A stretch of 12,080 nt of DNA from Amoebophrya sp. AT5.2. Its lineage: Eukaryota > Sar > Dinophyceae > Syndiniales > Amoebophryaceae. The stretch covers positions 1 through 12,080 of the forward strand of contig RXOD01005896.1 in the NCBI GenBank assembly GCA_005223375.1, read 5' to 3'. A program made the translations under genes and the position numbers. Of the stretch, positions 1-5,965 are shown one piece after another. The notes under the pieces are model-generated. The model worked only from the letters and a program-made list of their open reading frames with translations. It made no database searches and was not told the origin of the DNA. Positions within the stretch are counted from its first letter, which is position 1; the number at the start of each line of letters is the position of its first letter.

Positions 1-3000
1 CCTGCGCGTATCATACCAGACCACTATCTACGAGACGAGGAACTACAACAAGACCGCCACCACCAGGAGGATGTCCAGGAAAATAGGTTGATCCCCCCCT
101 TAAGTCCGGCAGCAGAAAAGTGATGGCGATCCCCTTCTTGCCCGCCCTTCCCGTCCGCCCGATGCGGTGCGTATGCGTCTCCTTGCTGTCCGCCACCGCA
201 AAGTTGATCACGTGGGTGATACCTGTGGTCGGTGATCGGGGGTCGATTTCAGGCTATTAGCATGCACAGCTGTGAGAATTATATGTATAAGATGAGGTGG
301 TACGGTCAGAGGAGGTACGAGAACGAGAATACAAGACGCGGCCTGCTCCATAGAGCTACAGTCAGAATACGAAGACAGACCGCTTTCCCCCTTCAGTAGA
401 AGTTGAAGAAGAAACAATACACCATAGCTACCAATAGGTCCCAATTACAAGAAGTAGCTGTAGCACAAGCACTTTATTCAGAAGTAGAGCAATTATACCC
501 TCCACGTCCAAGCCTCTGCTGCAGACGTCGGTTGCGAAAAGCACTTTCGCCTCGCCCTTCTTGAAGAGGTCGAGATTCCACTCGCGGTTCCCCTGCGACA
601 GGTCGCCGTGGAGCTCGGTGGAGGACAAGTTCCACTTCCCGAAACTGGACGCCATCTCGCTGCAGGACCGCTTCGACTTGCAGAACACCAAAAACTTAGA
701 CGATGCTGTTTGGGGACGAGTCGATTTAATTTATCGTACTTATGATTATGTTGAACAGAGAAGGTAGACGAGCACGAGGCTCCAGAGTACTAGAGATGAA
801 AGTGAAGCACAACCACAATTAGCCTGCAACCCAAGTACGGTCGTCGGCGAGCGCGGTTTTGATGACGTCGTAGAGCATGTTGTCCTTGTCGCGCATGGAG
901 GAGGGGAACATAACCTTTTGGGTCACGTCCTTGTTCCCGGTCAAAGGGTCCTTGCTGCCGACCTGGATGCGGTCTGGTGGGGCCAGCTGGTAAGGAGGGA
1001 AATGGTGTTTAGTGAAACAAATAGTTGTAGCTAGTAGCAGGAGAGCGCCGCCTTTCCGCGTTCGCGTTCGGCAGAACTGGCGCCCACAGCTCTGGTGCAA
1101 CCAGGAGCTACAGGCGACGATAAATCGACTCCCTAGGCGCCATATTCTGCGTTGCTTTCAGGCCCTATCATCATTGTACTTCTAGTCAGTGTCAGTGGCT
1201 TTCCACTACAGCTTCCCTCTACCTGCCAATGGCTCATCTCCGACCGAATGCTTGTGTTCGCCTTCTACCCTGGCAAATCGGTTTGCTAGGACCCCGCCCC
1301 GTTTCCGTTATCCCAAAAACCTACCAGTTGGTCCCCTCATATGTGGAACGCGTCGCGATACGTCACCGTCTTCGCCAGAATCCGCACGCTCTCCGGAAAG
1401 GTGGCCGAAAACAACAGCGACTGCCGGTCTGCGGGCATCTGGTGTTGGTGTAATAGACGAGATTCTCATTGTGTTTGTGATTGTCCTCAAAGGTGCAGGT
1501 ACTGTGGACCTAGGAAGAGAGTCTATCGATGTCACTGGGTACTTTACTTTAGTGAAGTAAAGTACCTTATTCATGATTTCTCGGAGTTCCCACTCGAACC
1601 CCATGTCGAGCATGCGGTCTGCTTCGTCGAGAATGAAGGTTTTGATGGCGGCGAGGCTCACGATGCGCTCGCGGTCATCGTACACGAAGTCGCGCATGCG
1701 GCCGGGACAGGCGACGACGATGTGGGGCACCTTGTTTTGGAGCTCCCACTTCTGCTGGTTGCGGTTGTTCTGACCTCCGTACGCCACGGCGGCGCGGATG
1801 TCTGAGCGATACGAAAAAGTCGGTGACTAATAAATGAAAATTCTCAAACAATTTGAACAAGGTTCATACTGGTTCTAATATGTTGAAAAAGTTGAAAGAA
1901 AAGAACTACCGGCCTCCTTGCCGAACTTGATGGTTTCCTCGAAGATCTGTATGCAGAGCTCGCGCGTTGGCGCCAGCACGAGTCCCCACGGTTCGCCCGA
2001 CGCCGGCGGCCGCTCCGACATGACTTCCTCCATCTTGAAGTTGACGAAGATGGGCAGCAGGAACGCGAGCGTCTTGCCGGAGCCCGTCTTGGCCACCCCG
2101 ATGAGGTCGTGGACACTCATCAGTACGGGCCAGACTATGAACCGTCCAGCTGCTAAGTGATTGTGATCTGCTACTAAGCTATAGAAGAGGCGGGCCTGTC
2201 AGAGGGGTGGCGGTCTAGCATGGCCAGCGCGCTGAGTCTGCCCGGGTCGATGAAACACGCGGGCGGTTTCGAGATGCTTCATTATGGGGCGATGACGGGT
2301 GTGGGTGCTCTCAAGAGTCAGACACAGATCAACAGCATCGAACGTCTAGCGTATGAGGTCGTGGACATTCATCAGCAAGCCACTTAGCAGCTGGACGGTT
2401 CATACAGACCAGGGACTGGATGGTGGTCGGCCGCTCGAAAGCAGCCACTTTCCCGTCCGTGAGCATGTCCACCAGTCCCGCCGGCATGCCTGAGATGGTC
2501 GTGGTCCGATTTTAGTAGGATAGAAAGATAGTATTTTTTTCTGAGAAATACATGCGTGACCACTACAGACCGAGATTTCATTTTTTTGCGAGTGACTGAC
2601 GTTGATGTAAGTAGTTGTCACCATGGTAAGTACCTTGGCGAACTTTGTCAAACGTGTCCCAGACCTCCGGCGTCGTCCCGACGGGGTTCGCCAAAATGTG
2701 CCACTCGTACCTTATGACGGAGAACCCCCTCGGAGCCACGTATCGCAGACCACATTTTGCCTTAATATTTTTTTTTATAAAGTGTATTTATAAGAACAAA
2801 ATACAAAAAGGACAATTAAATTGACAGAGAGAAGGGGAACTCGTCGTCCCTGCACTTCTAGTTCCAACGGTCTGGCGCGCGTCCGCGTCGCTGCCGCATT
2901 GCAACCAAACGGACAGGAGCACGAGCAGGAGGACCTAATATCAAGAGGGCAGGGGCAGAATCGATCGAGCGTTATGCATCTGTCCGTCCCTGGGCTGAGG

Positions 3001-3566
3001 AGACGTCGTCTATAACTTTCTTAATTATACTAGTCGGCTGCAGCTTCGTCGAGCAACGAACTGCATCAATCATTTGAGTTGTTTGATAATAAATGTCCTT
3101 AGTAGCACAGAGCCCTCGAGTGGGGTCCTCTCGGCGGTTTTGTTTCGCTGTTCTTCCTATCGGTGCATGCGTAGGTCTCGTCGGCGGTTTCGAATTTGTC
3201 GGGGTCTTCCTTGTCAGCATCCGTGTCTCGCTTCCACTCCTCCCCCTCCGGCATTTTCTTCTCCGCATACTCCGTTTTCTCGAAGTTGTCTCTGCTGGAT
3301 CCAGAGGAGCCCCCGGCGCCGGCCCAGCCTCCATCTTCCTTGTTTTTATTCCAGTTGTCGTCGTTCTTGCCGGCGCTGTCATTCTTCCAGGAGCTGTCGT
3401 TCTTATTCCAGTCATCGTTGCTCTTCCAGTCGCTGTCCTTCTTCCAGTCGTCATCCTTCTTCCAGTATCCGTCCTGGTCCTTCTGCCAGTCGTCGTCCTT
3501 TCCCCACGAGGACGAGGAGTTGCCATGATTGCCCCACGAGTCGTTGTTCTCGTCCCAACCGCCCAT
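1..3566 (-). CDS. DEAD-box ATP-dependent RNA helicase, DDX5/DBP2-like, nine exons, 3' end uncertain or beyond window
   Basis: Proteins of this family use ATP to unwind short RNA duplexes and remodel RNA-protein complexes, mostly in the nucleus. Exons on the minus strand, all in consistent phase: 3566-3109, 2710-2634, 2489-2405, 2130-1910, 1801-1566, 1438-1342, 967-839, 705-499 and 222 to at least about 105. The assembled protein has the Q motif FERPTTIQ (196-203), motif I AKTGSGKT (220-227), Ia PTREL (261-265), GG (289-290), Ib as CPGR (312-315, where TPGR is usual), DEAD (339-342), SAT (370-372), IV LVFCKSK (440-446), [10 protein letters not shown] (467-476), [11 protein letters not shown] (492-501) and [12 protein letters not shown] (522-531). 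Residues 1-120 or so form a low-complexity W/K/D/N-rich tail. The ATG at 3566 is the first after an in-frame TAG. The last exon's frame stops at 11, but residues past about 544 look unlike the family, so an intron or a divergent tail begins there. Confidence 0.93.
223..498 (-). other. Helicase intron 8, GT-AG, flanked by a GGTAT direct repeat
   Basis: The donor is GGAGG|GTATAATT and the acceptor is GACCACAG|GTATCACC. The join reads [15 protein letters not shown] between motifs V and VI. A 5-bp direct repeat GGTAT lies at both ends, the same length as the duplications around the two element-type introns, but no terminal inverted repeat is visible. The acceptor AG would consist of an interior A plus the first G of the repeat. 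Confidence 0.85.
706..838 (-). other. Helicase intron 7, canonical GT-AG, 133 nt
   Basis: The donor is GACGACC|GTACTTGGG and the acceptor is CCCCAAACAG|CATCG. The join reads [17 protein letters not shown], leading into motif IV with phase kept. No terminal repeats are seen. Confidence 0.83.
973..1341 (-). mobile_element. Degraded introner-type element forming helicase intron 6
   Basis: The minus-strand 5' end (TATGAGGGGACCAACTGGTA..., 1341-1318) and the reverse complement of the 3' end (plus strand, 973-996) match at 16 of 24 positions without gaps, including the core GGG.CCA.CTGGTA.G. The flanks are CCACA (1346-1342) and CCGCA (972-968), a 4/5 duplication. Removal restores DAFHIQVGSKD, matching the family's HI(N/Q)(I/V)G segment after motif III. 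Its 5' end also resembles the TIR of the 2136-2404 element (about 16/24), so the two likely belong to one family and this is the older copy. Precise excision gives no GT-AG pair. The 369-bp interior has no transposase frame. Confidence 0.75.
1439..1565 (-). other. Helicase intron 5, canonical GT-AG, 127 nt, hairpin at donor
   Basis: The donor is AATAAG|GTACTTTAC and the acceptor is CAACACCAG|ATGCCC. Removal joins REIMNK to [13 protein letters not shown] between motif II and motif III. The first 27 nt (1565-1539) form a perfect 11-bp hairpin with a 5-nt loop that includes the donor GT. Confidence 0.87.
1802..1909 (-). other. Helicase intron 4, canonical GT-AG, 108 nt
   Basis: The donor is GGCCG|GTAGTTC and the acceptor is TATCGCTCAG|ACATCC. 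Removal gives [13 protein letters not shown], keeping the conserved GG segment. The intron is AT- and T-rich compared with its exons. No terminal repeats are seen. Confidence 0.85.
2131..2135. repeat. Target-site duplication copy 1 (CAGAC on +)
   Basis: This is CAGAC on the plus strand, directly abutting the element's terminal repeat at 2136. It is identical to 2405-2409. Confidence 0.88.
2136..2404 (-). mobile_element. Introner-type element forming helicase intron 3 (perfect TIRs and TSD)
   Basis: The 269-bp insertion begins on the minus strand with TATGAACCGTCC... and ends with its exact reverse complement, a 24-bp perfect terminal inverted repeat (2381-2404 and 2136-2159). It is flanked on both sides by the 5-bp duplication GTCTG (minus strand; 2405-2409 and 2131-2135). 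Removing the element plus one GTCTG joins TTIQSLV to [10 protein letters not shown], matching the usual spacing between the Q motif and motif I. No offset within the duplication gives GT-AG; the ends are GT..TA or TC..AG. A canonical alternative, GTATGA...CATAG, is in frame but adds one phenylalanine. No transposase is encoded, so it would be a non-autonomous, MITE-like element. The perfect repeats suggest recent insertion. Confidence 0.9.
2405..2409. repeat. Target-site duplication copy 2 (CAGAC on +)
   Basis: This is CAGAC on the plus strand, directly abutting the element's other terminal repeat at 2404. It is identical to 2131-2135. Confidence 0.88.
2490..2633 (-). other. Helicase intron 2, canonical GT-AG, 144 nt
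   Basis: The donor is CAAG|GTACTTACC and the acceptor is CCATCTCAG|GCATG. Removal joins codons to read VRQGMPAGL just before the Q motif, with phase kept. No inverted repeat or target duplication is seen at the ends. Confidence 0.85.
2711..3108 (-). other. Helicase intron 1 (GT-AG model; boundaries ambiguous)
   Basis: Joining exon 1 at CT|GTGCTAC (GT at 3108) to ATAAG|GTACGAG (AG at 2711) is in frame and follows the GT-AG rule. A second in-frame model splices between two TACG copies: exon 1 ends at 3170 and exon 2 starts at 2705, which gives DETYEWHILA across the junction but no GT-AG ends. The interior is AT-rich near its 3' end (2761-2820), unlike the flanking exons. The existence of an intron is well supported; the exact ends are not. 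Confidence 0.6.
3225..3566 (-). repeat. Coding repeat: W/K/D/N-rich N-terminal tail of the helicase
   Basis: The first 100 or so codons carry an irregular short repeat around [13 protein letters not shown], with spacing of about 6-9 residues between tryptophans. It is rich in aspartate, lysine, asparagine, serine and glycine. DBP2/DDX5 relatives often carry disordered glycine- or charge-rich tails that bind RNA or drive condensation. This one uses tryptophan with alternating charges instead of RGG. Its function is inferred only from composition. Confidence 0.75.
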
Positions 3567-4384
3567 CTTTTGCTCAGCGTCAGCGCTAGCGATCTAACCC
3601 TATGTATCAGTCAACTCACTTGCGACTTGCGGCTAGGTGTGGCCCCTGATCTTGTTGCGTTGCGTTGGGCTAGGGTTCGCACAAGAGCGCCTTTTCGGCT
3701 CGGTATGCGTATGCTATAACGATAGCCAAAGGCAGCTTGCGTTTCCTGATTTTACTTTGAGTTCTGCGGAAAGCAACACGACATGTTGACTAGCATCATT
3801 CATCATTCATTGCGTATTTTATTAGGCTACGGCCAGTGTATCATATACCAAGGGCTGATGTTTGTGCAGCTTCGAGCCACGACGCGTACGTTGCCAAATG
3901 GTGTGCCAATTAGCAGGGTAAGGCGATCCAACGCACACGCTACTACTGCCGAAGCCAATCCCGGGACTCATTCCAGTACTATGTATGGTTTCAACGGCTT
4001 CAGATTTGACTGAGTGAATATGGTGAAAGTTGTATCTTCTATACTAAGTAGAAGGTAGTCCGTCACTGTAGTTCATGCTGTTCGGTGCTTTTGATAAAAA
4101 GTGCGCCAGTTTCGGTGGGGGACAAAGAAAGCACGGGCGGTTTCTTATTCTTTCAGCGTTTTCGTTTTGGTTGTTGCTTATTTCTCTCCACTGCTTTTCT
4201 TTCAGCGGGCTTCTCGAAAGATCCATCGATCCGACTACAATATGATCATCCTTGATTCCGCGATGTTGGGCGGCACATGGGTATAGATTCTGACCCGATG
4301 AGAAAGCAGCTCGTACACGGAGCACCAATTGGTCAAGGATTCTTGTGTTGCTGGAAGATTAGCGGGCTTCGAACCTCGCGCGCG

Positions 4385-4413
4385 TTAGCCTAATGATGTA
4401 CCAGTTAGGCTAA
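4385..4413. repeat. Perfect hairpin, 9-bp stem
   Basis: TTAGCCTAA and TTAGGCTAA are exact reverse complements separated by 11 nt. The right arm overlaps an A-box-like match on the minus strand. Confidence 0.7.
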
Positions 4414-5214
4414 GATCGAATGAAAAACTACACTACTGCTGCAGCCAAGCCCCGGTGTAGGGGGCCCCACGAGTGTGTAGTACAAAGAGCAAAATGCCGT
4501 GAACAAATAAAGGTCTGCCGCTCTCCCGATGGCTTGACGATCTTGCGCAAACTCAAGGTGAGCATGTGGCCCACGCGCACCGGAGGTGGCTGGACAAGCT
4601 CGCCAGCGCCCAAGCAATAAAATATTGTTTTTTTCAACATTCAATTTCAATGGTTTCGCAAAATAAATGCGAGCTCATTTCAGCAAACGTTCTGGGGCGG
4701 ATGCGAATCTCCAGCACCCGACAACACGCAAAGTAAGCCACTGGCTGGCAAATGTATGTGCGTAGGTAGCTGTAATGCTGTGAGCGGATTAACGACTACA
4801 GGTAGAGATCTAATACTTTTTTTTCCGATTCGTAATCCTATGCTGTGGAGAGTCACCTCGAGGCGCCGGCTCGGTGGTCACGTGTCCTCTGTCCCAACAA
4901 CTCAACCAGAGCAACAAGAAAAAGATTCTTGTGTAAATCCTTCGTGACGTCGATGAAGGCAACTACACCCTTACATACGACACTGCTTTTGTGCGTGTGT
5001 AGTTTGTTGTAGCAAGGTCGTCTGTGCCGCCCGGTGCTGACAAAAACTTGTGGCCACTCTACGTACTTCTCGCATAAATTCGTAGCTCGTAAATTGCATC
5101 TATCGGGTCACGACTACTCGAATTGTTAGTACTAGTTTTCCTTATGGAGCAGGAGCACGCAACGTATAGTCCAGGGCGACGCCGAAGTTGTGCGTGGAAG
5201 TAAGTGCCAGTAAT

Positions 5215-5240
5215 CGACGGACGATTATCTTCGTCCGTCG
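5215..5240. repeat. Perfect hairpin, 10-bp stem
   Basis: CGACGGACGA and TCGTCCGTCG pair exactly around a 6-nt loop (TTATCT). No T-tract follows, and the role is unknown. Confidence 0.75.
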
Positions 5241-5435
5241 AAGATGATGACGAAGTACTTGTTCTTGCTTGTGCTTCTCAGTAAAAATAGCGTTGGAGAA
5301 GTTTAAATCCTCAATTTCCAGAATCATTTACTTACGTTTGCGGTCGCGGCTGCGGCAGTTGTACTACTTCTAGCTATATGTACGAAGACATACTACCTTC
5401 GATTTCGAAGAAGTTTGCCGAAGTTTTTAAGTATT

Positions 5436-5452
5436 CATTTTCGGCTGATATA
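5436..5452 (+). repeat. 17-bp direct repeat, copy 1
   Basis: CATTTTCGGCTGATATA is identical to 5621-5637. It is intergenic and of unknown origin. Confidence 0.65.
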
Positions 5453-5620
5453 TATGACGACTATGTGGTTTGGCTACAAAGCCGCGCCATGATGAACAGT
5501 TAAGGTGCTCACTTTGCTTCTACGATTAAGCCGAGCCCTGGGCGCTACGACGCATCAGACGATTTTTGACGAGTGACATGAGCCAATTACTATGTGGAAC
5601 TTAATGATCTAATATTCCCG

Positions 5621-5637
5621 CATTTTCGGCTGATATA
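5621..5637 (+). repeat. 17-bp direct repeat, copy 2
   Basis: CATTTTCGGCTGATATA is identical to 5436-5452. Here it runs into a short GCTGAT/ATCAGC hairpin that is not present in the other copy. Confidence 0.65.
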
Positions 5638-5682
5638 AAAATCAGCTCTTCGAAAGCGATGAATAGTATGCGTGGCCTCTTG

Positions 5683-5758
5683 CACAGCGCCGCCGCGTTC
5701 ACAGCGTTCACATGCTTTAATATATAAGAAAGCATGTGAACAACGCGGCGGCGCTGTG
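5683..5758. repeat. Large imperfect palindrome with AT loop
   Basis: The left arm (5683-5718) and right arm (5729-5758) pair over 30 bp. The only interruption is a 6-nt CACAGC bulge in the left arm. The loop is AATATATAAG. The outer stem is very GC-rich (CACAGCGCCGCCGCGTT) and the inner stem is GTTCACATGCTTT. It could be a foldback mini-element, a cruciform or a transcribed hairpin near the 3' end of the upstream gene. Confidence 0.85.
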
Positions 5759-5965
5759 GGCGCTGAAGTTTTGCTGCATCTGCGTTCGAAAGGCGCAAAA
5801 CGGAATTTTCGCCCAGGCGCGAACGCCCAGGCATGCTCGTGGGCGCAAGGAACTCGGCATTCTACCACTTCCCTGATGCTGATATCACTCAATTGTTATG
5901 GTCGGCCCACCTGCACATCTACTTCTACGTCCACCGCTCTTTTTAATTCTTGCAATTTATTATGA

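Larger units (their letters stand above)
3567..5965. other. Intergenic region, no supported gene
   Basis: I see no convincing gene in these 2.4 kb between the large repeat protein and the helicase. Short frames such as plus 3783-4013, minus 4044-4328 and plus 4756-4947 lack recognisable domains and are of chance length. The stretch must hold the 3' end of the upstream gene's transcript and the promoter or trans-splice acceptor of the helicase. It contains the hairpins, the palindrome and the dispersed repeat listed separately. Confidence 0.6.

Noticed and set aside
1860..1880. TATGAACC within intron 4 as an element end
   Set aside because: It is only an 8-base match in mid-intron, with no inverted partner and no duplication.
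2699..2707. ATTTTGGC on the minus strand, resembling part of the dinoflagellate spliced leader
   Set aside because: It lies inside an in-frame helicase exon (EWHILAN), the flanking leader bases do not match, and 8-9 bases is within chance.
3093..3719. Plus-strand frame of 208 residues over the helicase N-terminus
   Set aside because: It is an antisense shadow of the repetitive W/K/D-rich exon, producing a valine/leucine-rich product with no support.
3783..4013. Small plus-strand gene of 76 residues
   Set aside because: There is no homology, no supporting context, and the length is expected by chance.
4350..4420. Complete tRNA gene on the minus strand
   Set aside because: The A- and B-box matches are about 7 nt too close, and no acceptor, anticodon or T stem pairs.
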